Below, one piece after another: positions 26,129-34,294 of a stretch of DNA of 64,000 nt. The notes under the pieces are model-generated. The model was not told the origin of the DNA, searched no databases, and worked only from the letters and a program-made list of their open reading frames with translations. Source of the DNA: Arthrobacter_H rhombi (lineage in GTDB: Bacteria; Actinomycetota; Actinomycetes; Actinomycetales; Micrococcaceae); the NCBI RefSeq assembly GCF_039526245.1, contig NZ_BAAAIV010000009.1:66743-130742 (forward strand), in the 5' to 3' direction. Within the stretch, counting starts at the first letter, position 1, and every line of letters starts with the position of its first letter. Made by a program: the position numbers and the translations under genes.

Positions 26129-27316
26129 ATGCGGCATGCACAGCACCAGGTTGTATCCCGTCGGATGATCCGCGCAGCGGCCTCCGGAACGTTGGCCCTG
26201 GCCCTGGTGGCCGGCTTCTCCCCGGTGGGTCCTGCAGGTCCAGCCCACCCCCTCCTTCCGGCAGCCACAGCGGCAGCTCGGTCGACTCCCGCCCGGCAAC
26301 TCTCCCGGCTGAGCCTTGACCAGCGGGTCGGCAAGGTCCTCATGATGGGGGTCCCGGCCACGGGTGCCAGCTCCACCACGCTGAAGACCCTGACGCGCTA
26401 CCACGTGGGCAACGTCTTCCTCAGCGGGCGTGGCTACGGGGGAACCGCTGCCACGCACTCGGTGGTCGCGAAGATCAACGCCACCGTCTCACCGGCGGCC
26501 ACCGGCAGCCTGCCGCGGTTCATCGCCACGGACCAGGAGGGCGGATACGTCCAGGTGCTCAACGGCCCCGGGTTCACCGACATGCCCACCGCCCTGCACC
26601 AGGGGACCTGGTCGACGTCTTATCTGCAGTCGCAGGCGACGAAGTGGGCACGCCAGCTGCGCTCTGCTGGAGTGAACGTGAACCTCGCGCCGGTGGGCGA
26701 CACCGTCCCCAGCGCCGCGTTCGCCCCGCACAATGCACCCATCGGCTACTTCCACCGCGAGTTCGGGTACACCTCACAACATGTCGCGGCCGACGTCGAC
26801 GCCTTCACCCGCGGCATGAAAGCCGGAGGGGTGGCCCCGGTGGTCAAGCACTTCCCGGGCCTGGGGCGGGTCACCCGGAACACCGACACGTCCATGAACG
26901 TCAAGGACACCACGACCACCCGTTACACGGCCTACCGGCGGCCCTTCGCCCGGGCGGCGAACAACGGGACGCGCTGGATCATGGTCTCCAACGCGTACTA
27001 CACGAAGATCGACAGCCGCCACATCGGCACGTTCTCCCCGGTCATCATGAAGACGATGCTCCGTCACGACCTGGCCTTCAAGGGCATCGTCATCTCCGAT
27101 GACCTGTGCAATGCCAAACAGCTCTCCCCTTGGAGCTACGCGACGCGGGCGAAGACCTTCTTCAAGGCCGGCGGAACGATGTTGTTGTGCGTCAATCCCG
27201 CCGCCATCCCCACGATGCATACGGCGCTGGTCGCCGAGGCGAAGGCCAGCCCGGCGTTCCGCAAGGTGATCGACGCGGCGGCCCTGGAAGTACTGGATAC
27301 GCAGGCCGGCAACTAG
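26129..27316 (+). CDS. Secreted glycoside hydrolase family 3-like protein, 395 aa
   Basis: N-terminal signal peptide (RRMIRAAASGTLALALVAG, then a Pro/Ala-rich stretch) and a GH3 barrel related to beta-N-acetylhexosaminidase NagZ: RFIATDQEGGYVQVL, VNLAPVGD, VVKHFPGLGRV, IVISDDL. The nucleophile Asp of the ISDDL block is kept, but NagZ's acid/base Asp-x-His loop after KHFPGxG reads NTDTS here, with no His. It may use a different acid/base residue or be inactive on peptidoglycan fragments. Exported cell-wall role is inferred. A short GCACC/GGTGC hairpin lies just upstream. Confidence 0.88.
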   Translation: MRHAQHQVVSRRMIRAAASGTLALALVAGFSPVGPAGPAHPLLPAATAAARSTPARQLSRLSLDQRVGKVLMMGVPATGASSTTLKTLTRYHVGNVFLSGRGYGGTAATHSVVAKINATVSPAATGSLPRFIATDQEGGYVQVLNGPGFTDMPTALHQGTWSTSYLQSQATKWARQLRSAGVNVNLAPVGDTVPSAAFAPHNAPIGYFHREFGYTSQHVAADVDAFTRGMKAGGVAPVVKHFPGLGRVTRNTDTSMNVKDTTTTRYTAYRRPFARAANNGTRWIMVSNAYYTKIDSRHIGTFSPVIMKTMLRHDLAFKGIVISDDLCNAKQLSPWSYATRAKTFFKAGGTMLLCVNPAAIPTMHTALVAEAKASPAFRKVIDAAALEVLDTQAGN

Positions 27317-27325
27317 CCGCCGGGC

Positions 27326-28807
27326 TCAGTCCTTGAGGAAACCCGAGAGCCGCCGGTCCAGCGCCGAACTGCGTTCGTCCAGCCCGGTCACCCTGACCTC
27401 GGCGCCGTGCTTGGCGTACTTGGCCCGCACCGAATCCAGGGCGGCGATGGTCGAGGCGTCCCACAGCTGGGCCGCCGAGAGGTCGATGACCACCTGGGCG
27501 GGGTCCTCGGCATAGTCGAACTGCTCCACCAGGTCGTTGCTGCTGCCGAAGAACAGCGGCCCCGCCACGGTGTAGCCGACGGAGGCACCGTCGTCGTGCA
27601 GATGCCGGGTCACCACGAGCACGCGGGCGACCCTGCGGGCGAAGAGCACCATGGCCAGCAGCACGCCGATGCCGACGCCGACGGCGAGGTTGCCCGTGGC
27701 CACGACGGCGATGATCGTCACGGCGAGGACCAGGGTCTCCGGCACCGGCATGCGGCGCAGCGTGGCGGGGCTGACGGAATGCCAGTTCACGGTCTGCACG
27801 GCGACGACCATCATCACCGCGGCCAGGGCGACCATGGGGATGCGGGCCATCACATCGCTCAACGAGGTGATCAGTAGCAGCAGGAACAACCCGGCGACTA
27901 GCGTGGAGATGCGGGTGCGGGCCCGCCCGAGCTTCACGTTGACCACGGTCTGCCCGATCATGGCGCAGCCGCCGATGCCACCCCACCCGGCTGCCAGCAT
28001 GTTGGCCACGCCCAGTCCCCAGGATTCGCGGCCCTTGTTCGAGTGGGTTTCGGTCAGGTCGTCGGTGACCTTGGCGGTCAGCAGGGTCTCGAGCAGTCCG
28101 ACGAATGCCACCGACAAGGCGGTGGGCCAGATCAGCTGCAGCGTCTGGAGGTTGAGCGGAACGCCCAGGGCCGTCAGCCCGGGCAGCGGGCCGCCGATGG
28201 TGCCCTCGTCGGCGACGTTGGGGATAGTCCAGTTCAGCACGATGACGGCGGCGGTGGCCAGGGCGATGGCCACCAGCGGGGCGGGGATGACGGTGGTGAA
28301 GCGGGGGAGCAGGAGAACGATGAGCAGCACCGCGGCGAAGACCGCGTAGCCCAGGGGCGGCAGGTCCAGCACGTGGGGGACCTGTGCCAGGAAGATCATG
28401 ATGCCCAGCCCGTTGACGAAGCCGAGCATGACCGAGCGCGGGACGAAGCGCATCAGACGGGCCAGCCCGAGCACCCCGAACGCCACCTGGACCAGGCCGG
28501 CGAGGACGATGGTGGGCATCAGGTATTCGACCCCGTGCGTCTTCACCAGCGGGCCGACCACCAGCGCCACCGATCCGGCCGCCGCAGTGACCATCGCCGG
28601 ACGGCCACCCAAAAACGACATGGAGACGGCCAGCACCACGGAGGCCAGCAGGGAGACCTGCGGGTCGACCCCGGCGATGACCGAGAAGGAGATGACCTCG
28701 GGGATGAGCGCGAGCGTGGTGACGATCCCTGCGAGGACCTCCGTGCTCAGGGCACGCGGGGACCGCAGGACGCTGCGGACGGAGGCGGGGGCGGGAACGG
28801 CTGGCAC
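27326..28807 (-). CDS. SulP-family anion transporter with STAS domain, 493 aa
   Basis: Inorganic anion permease (sulfate, bicarbonate or dicarboxylate). About 12-14 hydrophobic segments beginning ALSTEVLAGIVTTLALIPEV, the SulP core GGIGGCAMIGQTVVNV, and a C-terminal cytoplasmic STAS domain (about residues 400-490, VVIDLSAAQLWDASTIAALD). The frame opens at a TTG at 28864; GTG 28807 is preferred because the extra residues are not SulP-like, though neither start has a strong ribosome site. Convergent with the GH3 gene, 9 bp between stops. Confidence 0.9.
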   Translation of the reverse strand: MPAVPAPASVRSVLRSPRALSTEVLAGIVTTLALIPEVISFSVIAGVDPQVSLLASVVLAVSMSFLGGRPAMVTAAAGSVALVVGPLVKTHGVEYLMPTIVLAGLVQVAFGVLGLARLMRFVPRSVMLGFVNGLGIMIFLAQVPHVLDLPPLGYAVFAAVLLIVLLLPRFTTVIPAPLVAIALATAAVIVLNWTIPNVADEGTIGGPLPGLTALGVPLNLQTLQLIWPTALSVAFVGLLETLLTAKVTDDLTETHSNKGRESWGLGVANMLAAGWGGIGGCAMIGQTVVNVKLGRARTRISTLVAGLFLLLLITSLSDVMARIPMVALAAVMMVVAVQTVNWHSVSPATLRRMPVPETLVLAVTIIAVVATGNLAVGVGIGVLLAMVLFARRVARVLVVTRHLHDDGASVGYTVAGPLFFGSSNDLVEQFDYAEDPAQVVIDLSAAQLWDASTIAALDSVRAKYAKHGAEVRVTGLDERSSALDRRLSGFLKD

Positions 28808-28849
28808 AAGGGACCACTTTACGCGGTGGGTACTGCAGGCTTTTCTGAG

Positions 28850-28869
28850 GCAAAACCCGTGCAAAACCC
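28850..28869. repeat. Tandem direct repeat GCAAAACCC, 11-bp period
   Basis: Two perfect nine-base copies at 28850-28858 and 28861-28869 in the gap between the SulP gene and the toxin-antitoxin operon, 47-66 bp before the antitoxin start. One helical turn apart, they could be the binding site by which the antitoxin represses its own operon. Candidate only. Confidence 0.4.
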
Positions 28870-28915
28870 AGGAATGGGGGATACGGTGGTGATATCAGTC
28901 GAAAGGCGGTTAGTC

Positions 28916-29296
28916 ATGACCATCGCTCCCGGCAGTCCCCGGCACCAGGCGCGAACCCTGGACATGGACATCGACGAGGTCGTGCGCGAGTTGATCGAGG
29001 TCCTGACAGCGAATCTCGTCGCTTCACTCGCCGGCATCAAGGATCCCGGCCAAGCCCGCAAATGGGCGCGCGGAGAACTGGTACCGCGGCCACCTGCTGA
29101 GCAACGACTTCGCTTCGCGATGGAGACCTTTGACCTCCTTGCCGGGGCCAACACTTCACAACGTGCCCAGCGGTGGTTCCTCTCGATCAACCCGCAGCTT
29201 GATTTCCGATCGCCCATCCAGGCAATTCGTGAGAATTCCTTTCAGTCAGTGGGAGTCGCCGCGCGGGCCGTGGCCGAGGATCCGTCGGACGCATGA
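28916..29296 (+). CDS. Xre/MbcA/ParS-type antitoxin, 126 aa
   Basis: Two-part protein: an N-terminal helical DNA-binding-like region (residues about 15-75, LIEVLTANLVASLAGIKD; QRLRFAMETFDLLAG) and a C-terminal toxin-binding domain of the DUF2384 type (AQRWFLSINPQLDFRSPIQAI). In MbcTA and other RES-Xre systems this protein neutralises the RES toxin by blocking its active site. Its stop overlaps the RES gene start by ATGA. The ATG at 28916 has AAAGGCGG upstream; a GTG 30 bp earlier is possible. Confidence 0.82.
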   Translation: MTIAPGSPRHQARTLDMDIDEVVRELIEVLTANLVASLAGIKDPGQARKWARGELVPRPPAEQRLRFAMETFDLLAGANTSQRAQRWFLSINPQLDFRSPIQAIRENSFQSVGVAARAVAEDPSDA

Positions 29297-30027
29297 ACTC
29301 CCGTACCTGCTCCGATACCGGCCTGCGGCTGGTGGATGGGCCGGGCAGGATGTATCGGGTCGCGGGAAATGCTCCTGACCGTGGCCCGCTGAACCCCGTC
29401 CCGCGCCGACAAGGGCAGGTCGCGGAACGGCTGGGCTGGAACCGGTACGACACCGTCGGACTGACGATCTACGGTGCGGCGCATCGGGACACCGCCCTGA
29501 CCGAGTCAGTTGCCTACAGGGCTCCGGACGCGAACGGGTATGCCGCCCTGCGGACGGAGGCTGCATACCTGGGTATCGGTCTTGATGAGTTGCTCCGGGA
29601 CCTCCGGCAGGCTGGTGTCCCTGTGGATGGGCTCGGCTCCGAGTGGAGTGGATCGCACTTCATGTATGAACTCGACGCCAGCCAAGGGGAATGGGTGGAC
29701 ATCCGCCACCCCCTGACGATTGCGGCGTTGAAGGGCGCCGGTCTCCTGCAACGCCCCCACCTTTGGTGGGCGGATTTGATGGGAGAAGATCGGATGCTCA
29801 CGACATTCGCCGCCGAATGGCTCCGGCAGTCCGAACTGGACACCGGGTCGCGACCGGCCGGCATCCGTTACGCCTCGAAATTCGGGATGGCCACCGATGA
29901 CGACCATTGTTGGGCGATGTTCCTGGACCCATCCGATCTGCCACGACAGCTCGACCAGTGGCCCATCCTCGCGCACGCCGAAGATGTCAGTACCGCAGTG
30001 TTGCGCACTGGGGTCCACATCGCCTGA
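29293..30027 (+). CDS. RES-domain toxin (NAD+-consuming type), 244 aa
   Basis: RES family named after conserved Arg, Glu and Ser. The Arg is in GRMYRVAGN, the Glu in DTALTESVAYRAP, and the family's C-terminal block is visible as RPAGIRYASKFGM. Characterised RES toxins (MbcT of Mycobacterium tuberculosis, Res of Photorhabdus/Sinorhizobium) degrade NAD+. Translationally coupled to the upstream antitoxin, the standard order for this type II module. Cytoplasmic. Activity is inferred from the family; at 244 aa it is longer than minimal RES domains because of an N-terminal extension and a middle insert. Confidence 0.83.
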   Translation: MNSRTCSDTGLRLVDGPGRMYRVAGNAPDRGPLNPVPRRQGQVAERLGWNRYDTVGLTIYGAAHRDTALTESVAYRAPDANGYAALRTEAAYLGIGLDELLRDLRQAGVPVDGLGSEWSGSHFMYELDASQGEWVDIRHPLTIAALKGAGLLQRPHLWWADLMGEDRMLTTFAAEWLRQSELDTGSRPAGIRYASKFGMATDDDHCWAMFLDPSDLPRQLDQWPILAHAEDVSTAVLRTGVHIA

Positions 30028-30208
30028 GGAGGCCCGCCAACCCCGACGGGCGCACGCTGGTCAAGCGGTGGTAAAGTCAAGGTAGATATGCTTCCGCCGC
30101 CCACGGGTCGCGACTGCCCCCAGATTTTCCCGGTTTGCTCCGGTGTCGACCGAAAAGACACTGCCAGCCGGACTCCGAAAAACAACACCGCACAGAGAAC
30201 GGATCCTC

Positions 30209-31882
30209 TTGAGAAAAAAGCAGCACCAGACCCCGCCCGCCCTCGCGAAGGGAGCCATGCGGATCACCCCGCTGGGTGGCCTGGGCGAGATCGGCCGCAA
30301 CATGACGGTCTTCGAATACGGCGGCAAGCTGCTGATCGTTGACTGCGGCGTCCTGTTCCCCGAGGAGCAGCACCCCGGCGTCGACGTGATCCTTCCCGAC
30401 TTCTCGGCGATCCGCGACCGCCTCGATGACGTCGTCGGCGTCGTGCTCACGCACGGCCACGAGGACCACATCGGTGGCATCCCGTACCTGCTGCGCGAAC
30501 GCGCGGACATCCCCCTGATCTCGGCACGCCTGACCCTGGCCTTCGTGAAGACCAAGCTGCAGGAACACCGCATCAAGCCCAAGGTCGTCCAGGTCAAGGA
30601 GGGCGAGCGCAAGAAGTTCGGTCCCTTCGACCTCGAGTTCCTCGCGGTGAACCACTCCATCCCCGACGGCCTGGCCGTGGCGATCCGCACCCCCGCGGGC
30701 CTGGTGCTGGAGACCGGTGACTTCAAGATGGACCAGTTCCCGCTGGACCACCGCATCACCGACCTCGCAGGCTTCGCCCGTTTGGGCGAGGAGGGCGTTG
30801 ACCTGTTCATGCCCGACTCCACCAACGCCGAGGTCCCCGGCTTCATGGCCGCCGAGGCCGAACTGCTCCCGGCGATCGACAACGTCATGCGCACCTCCCC
30901 GCGCCGTGTGATCGTCTCCTCCTTCGCCTCGCACGTGCACCGCATCCAGCAGGTCATCGACTCGGCCCACAAGTACAACCGCAAGGTGGCCTTCGTCGGC
31001 CGCTCGATGGTCCGCAACATGGGCACCGCCAAGGAGCTCGGCTACCTGAAGATCCCCCGCGGCGTGCTGGTGGACTTCAAGGAGGTGGAGAAGATGGCAC
31101 CGGACAAGGTCGTCGTCATCTGCACCGGTTCCCAGGGTGAGCCCATGGCCGCCCTGGCCCGCATGGCCAACCAGGACCACGTCATCGACCTGGTCGAGGG
31201 CGACACCGTCCTGCTGGCCTCCTCGCTGGTCCCGGGCAACGAGACCTCGATCTACCGGCTGATCAACGACCTGACCAAGCTCGGCGCCAACGTGGTGCAC
31301 AAGGGCAACGCCAAGGTCCACGTCTCCGGCCACGCGTCGGCCGGCGAGCTGGTCTACTGCTACAACCTGGTCCGCCCGAAGAACGTCATGCCCGTCCACG
31401 GCGAGCACCGTCACCTGAAGGCCAACGCCGAACTGGCCATCCGCACCGGCGTGGACCCGAAGAACGCCCTGGTCCTCGAGGACGGCGTGACCGTCGACCT
31501 CAAGGACGGCGTCGCCCGCGTCTCCGGCAACATCGCCGCCGACTACGTCTACGTCGAGAACATGGTCGCCGGCGCAGCCACGGAGGAATCCCTGCAGGAC
31601 CGCATCCGCCTGGCCGAGGACGGCGCACTGACCGTGCTGGCCATCGTCGACCCGGAGACCGGTGCACTGGAAGAGGACCCCGAGTTCTTCCCGGTCGGCT
31701 TCTCCTTCTCCGACAAGGACCTCGGCAAGGCCGTGGGCATCGTGGAGAAGACGCTGACCGGCCTCAAGGGCGTCAAGACCGGCCCCGACGCCGAGCGCGC
31801 GATCTCCCAGGCCCTGGTGCGCTGGTCCGACCGCGCCATGCGCCGCAAGCCGGTCGTCACGGTCATCACCGTCGACGCCTAG
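30209..31882 (+). CDS. rnj: Ribonuclease J, 557 aa
   Basis: Metallo-beta-lactamase/beta-CASP exo- and endoribonuclease for RNA turnover and maturation. Zinc motif THGHEDHIGG (His82, His84, Asp86, His87), LVLETGDFKMD, the beta-CASP block IVSSFASHVHRIQ, and the C-terminal LTVLAIVDPETG domain are all present. The start is uncertain: the frame opens with GTG at 30143, but TTG 30209 gives the usual length with the family-like lead-in TPPALAKGAMRITPLGG; ATG 30257 is a third option. In many actinobacteria rnj follows dapA; here a toxin-antitoxin module is upstream instead. A strong terminator follows. Confidence 0.95.
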   Translation: MRKKQHQTPPALAKGAMRITPLGGLGEIGRNMTVFEYGGKLLIVDCGVLFPEEQHPGVDVILPDFSAIRDRLDDVVGVVLTHGHEDHIGGIPYLLRERADIPLISARLTLAFVKTKLQEHRIKPKVVQVKEGERKKFGPFDLEFLAVNHSIPDGLAVAIRTPAGLVLETGDFKMDQFPLDHRITDLAGFARLGEEGVDLFMPDSTNAEVPGFMAAEAELLPAIDNVMRTSPRRVIVSSFASHVHRIQQVIDSAHKYNRKVAFVGRSMVRNMGTAKELGYLKIPRGVLVDFKEVEKMAPDKVVVICTGSQGEPMAALARMANQDHVIDLVEGDTVLLASSLVPGNETSIYRLINDLTKLGANVVHKGNAKVHVSGHASAGELVYCYNLVRPKNVMPVHGEHRHLKANAELAIRTGVDPKNALVLEDGVTVDLKDGVARVSGNIAADYVYVENMVAGAATEESLQDRIRLAEDGALTVLAIVDPETGALEEDPEFFPVGFSFSDKDLGKAVGIVEKTLTGLKGVKTGPDAERAISQALVRWSDRAMRRKPVVTVITVDA

Positions 31883-31899
31883 CCACACCGCAGCACCGG

Positions 31900-31938
31900 A
31901 AACCGGTCCCGATCACACCGATCGGGGCCGGTTTTTTT
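31900..31938 (+). terminator. Rho-independent terminator after rnj
   Basis: A 15-bp stem (31900-31914 with 31920-31934, one G-T wobble), a five-base loop and a run of seven T (31932-31938), starting 18 bp after the rnj stop codon. Confidence 0.92.
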
Positions 31939-31977
31939 CATGCACGACGGCGGTTCCTCCCGGATGCCCCCGGACCA

Positions 31978-32006
31978 TTGACAGCGGTCAGACCGCTTCG
32001 TAGGGT
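31978..32006 (+). promoter_or_regulatory. Promoter TTGACA-N17-TAGGGT with operator dyad GCGGTCAGACCGC
   Basis: Consensus -35 (31978-31983) and TAGGGT -10 (32001-32006) are exactly 17 bp apart and point at the FAD-oxidase gene. The spacer contains the perfect 13-base dyad GCGGTC-A-GACCGC (31984-31996). GGTCnGACC-like dyads are typical of FadR-subfamily GntR proteins, and such a protein is encoded by the second gene of this operon. Binding there would block RNA polymerase, so negative autoregulation relieved by a 2-hydroxyacid is expected. The leader is about 90 nt. Confidence 0.75.
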
Positions 32007-32102
32007 GGGCCCACTGCTTGAATCCGATCACTGGGGATCCGGAGGCGGCGGCCGGCCCCGACGCCGGCAACGGCCCCGCGGTCCGGACTACAGGGGACCA
32101 CC

Positions 32103-33488
32103 GTGAACACCTCGCCGACCGCTTCCGCTGCCACGACGCCGGCCACCGCGGCGCTGCTGGACTCGCTGGCCTGCGCTTCGACGGATCCGGAGGACCGGGC
32201 CCACGCCAGCACCGACCGATCCGGCTACGTCTCGCCCTCGATCCCCGACGGCGTCGTCTTCGCCGAGAGCATCGACGACGTCGTCCAGACCATGAAGCGG
32301 GCCACGGAACTCGGGGTCCCCGTCGTGCCGCGCGGTGCCGGGAGCGGCCTGGCCGGGGGAGCGGCGGCCCACGCCGGACAAGTGGTGCTGGACGTCTCCG
32401 GGATGAACCGCATCCTGCACATCGACCCGGTGGAGCAGATCGCCGTCGTCGAACCGGGGGTGCTGAACGCGGAGGTCAACCAGGCCGTGGCAGCCCACGG
32501 GCTCTTCTACGCCCCCGATCCGGCCAGTACCGCGATCTGCTCCATCGGCGGGAACGTTGCCACCAACGCCGGAGGGATGTGGTGCGCCAAGTACGGGGTG
32601 ACCCGCGAATCCATCCTCGCGCTGCGCGTCGTGCTGCCGGACGGACGCCTGCTGGACACCGGCCGCGGAACCATCAAGGGCGTCACCGGCTACGACCTGA
32701 ACGCCCTGATGATCGGCTCCGAGGGAACGTTGGGAATCGTGGTGGAAGCGAAATTGCGGTTGCGACCCAAGCCCGTCCACACCGCGACGCTGGTCGCCTA
32801 CTTCCCGGACGTCTCGGCTGCCGCGCAGGCTGCTTCCGCCATCATCGCCGCCCGGGTGCAGCCCTCGGTGCTCGAACTCATGGACGGCCAGACGCTTGCG
32901 GCGGTCGATGCGGCCCAGGGAACCGACCACGCGGCCCGCGGCTCGGCCTTCCTGCTCGCTCAAACTGACGGCTACGGTGCGCATCTGGAGCAGGAGGTCC
33001 TCATCGAGGCCATCCGGCCGTTCGCCTCGTCGATCGAGCAGGCCGGTGATGCCGAGCAGGCCGAGGCTTTGATGGCGGCCCGCCGGGCGGCCATCCCGGC
33101 GGTCGAACGGCTGGGCAGGGTCCAGATCTGCGACGTCGGCGTGCCCCGGAACCGCCTGGCCGAAGCCTTCGCGGGGCTGGAGGAGATCGCCCGGAAGACC
33201 GGGGTGCGGATCTTCACCGTGGCCCATGCCGCCGACGGGAACCTGCACCCCATCATCGCCGTCGGCCCCGATGAATCGATCACGGAGGGCCCGGCCAAGG
33301 TCGCGTTGGGGGACATGTTCCATCTGGCCCGGCGCCTCGGCGGCACCCTGACCGGCGAACACGGGGTCGGCCTGCTCAAGCGCGACTGGCTCACCGAGGA
33401 ACTGGGGGAGACCTCGCTGGAGCTCCAGCACGCCATCCGTGACGTGTTCAACCCCCACGGGATCCTCAACCCGGGCAAGGCCATCTGA
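32103..33488 (+). CDS. FAD-linked 2-hydroxyacid oxidase/dehydrogenase (GlcD/D-lactate dehydrogenase-like), 461 aa
   Basis: Vanillyl-alcohol-oxidase-family flavoprotein that oxidises glycolate, D-lactate or a related 2-hydroxyacid to the oxoacid. FAD-binding domain with VVPRGAGSGLAGGA and SIGGNVATNAGG; C-terminal FAD-oxidase domain with VFTVAHA-like IFTVAHAADGNLHP and TGEHGVGLLKR, the active-site His blocks. Starts at GTG 32103 with AGGGGA upstream. No GlcE/GlcF-like partner is nearby, so it resembles single-chain dehydrogenases. Its stop overlaps the GntR gene start by one base. Confidence 0.92.
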   Translation: MNTSPTASAATTPATAALLDSLACASTDPEDRAHASTDRSGYVSPSIPDGVVFAESIDDVVQTMKRATELGVPVVPRGAGSGLAGGAAAHAGQVVLDVSGMNRILHIDPVEQIAVVEPGVLNAEVNQAVAAHGLFYAPDPASTAICSIGGNVATNAGGMWCAKYGVTRESILALRVVLPDGRLLDTGRGTIKGVTGYDLNALMIGSEGTLGIVVEAKLRLRPKPVHTATLVAYFPDVSAAAQAASAIIAARVQPSVLELMDGQTLAAVDAAQGTDHAARGSAFLLAQTDGYGAHLEQEVLIEAIRPFASSIEQAGDAEQAEALMAARRAAIPAVERLGRVQICDVGVPRNRLAEAFAGLEEIARKTGVRIFTVAHAADGNLHPIIAVGPDESITEGPAKVALGDMFHLARRLGGTLTGEHGVGLLKRDWLTEELGETSLELQHAIRDVFNPHGILNPGKAI

Positions 33489-34228
33489 TGACCACGCGCC
33501 CTGCGGCGGGAAGCGGGGGCGGCTCCGCACCGCGCAGGTCCTATGACGCGCTGCTCACGGACGTCGAGGCGACCTTGGCCTCTGGCGAGCTCGCCGTCGG
33601 GGACCAGCTGCCCGGCGAGCGCGTGTTGGCCGGGAAGTATGGGATCTCCCGGGCTTCGGTCCGCGAGGCGATCCGCATCCTCGACGCCATGGGCATCCTC
33701 CAGGTCCCGAGGAACTCGGGTCCGCGCTCCGGTCCCCTGGTCATCGCGACCCCCTCGAAGGGCTTGGGGTCGGCCCTGCGCCTACATGTGGCCGCCAAGA
33801 AGCTGCCGGTGGCCGACATCGTGGAGACCAGGATCCTGCTGGAGGGCTGGGCGGCCCGCACCAGCCCGGAACGCCTGGGCCCGGAGGCCCTGCAGGAAGC
33901 GCACGGTCTGCTGGAGGCCATGGATGCCCCGGACATCGAGCCCGGGGCCTTCCATGAACTCGACGCCCGGTTCCATGTGGCGCTGAGCAGGCTGGGTGGC
34001 AACGTGGTGATCGAGACGATGATGGAGGCGCTGGGCGGGGCGATCAGCGGATATATCGGCGACGCCCTGGCAACGCTTGGCGACGCCCCCACGGTGCTCG
34101 ATGAACTCCGCGGCCAGCACCATTCCATCTTCGCTGCGGTCAGCTCCGGTGAGCGGGACACCGCAGCCCGGCTGATGGGAGAGCATATCTCCTGGCTCCA
34201 CGATCGCGCCCGCAGCGAGCGGGAATAG
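33488..34228 (+). CDS. GntR-family regulator, FCD subfamily (LldR/GlcC-like), 246 aa
   Basis: Winged helix at residues about 20-85 (LPGERVLAGKYGISRASVREAIRIL in overlapping segments) and FCD domain with FHELDARFHVAL, LRGQHHSIFAAV and GEHISWLHDR as the metal-ligand helices. TGATG overlap with the upstream oxidase shows co-translation. Probably a repressor that senses the oxidase substrate and binds the dyad in the operon promoter at 31984-31996. Third FCD regulator gene in the window. Confidence 0.9.
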   Translation: MTTRPAAGSGGGSAPRRSYDALLTDVEATLASGELAVGDQLPGERVLAGKYGISRASVREAIRILDAMGILQVPRNSGPRSGPLVIATPSKGLGSALRLHVAAKKLPVADIVETRILLEGWAARTSPERLGPEALQEAHGLLEAMDAPDIEPGAFHELDARFHVALSRLGGNVVIETMMEALGGAISGYIGDALATLGDAPTVLDELRGQHHSIFAAVSSGERDTAARLMGEHISWLHDRARSERE

Positions 34229-34264
34229 GAGCAGGCCCGGGGCGTCGCGATGCTAGAGTTGGTG

Positions 34265-34280
34265 TCGAAAGTATGTTCTA
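34265..34280 (+). promoter_or_regulatory. LexA (SOS) box TCGAAAGTATGTTCTA
   Basis: Matches the Gram-positive/actinobacterial SOS box TCGAAC-N4-GTTCGA with one mismatch in each arm. It lies 15 bp before the umuD start codon, overlapping the expected promoter, so umuDC should be induced by DNA damage. Confidence 0.8.
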
Positions 34281-34294
34281 CTCCAGGGGGTATC

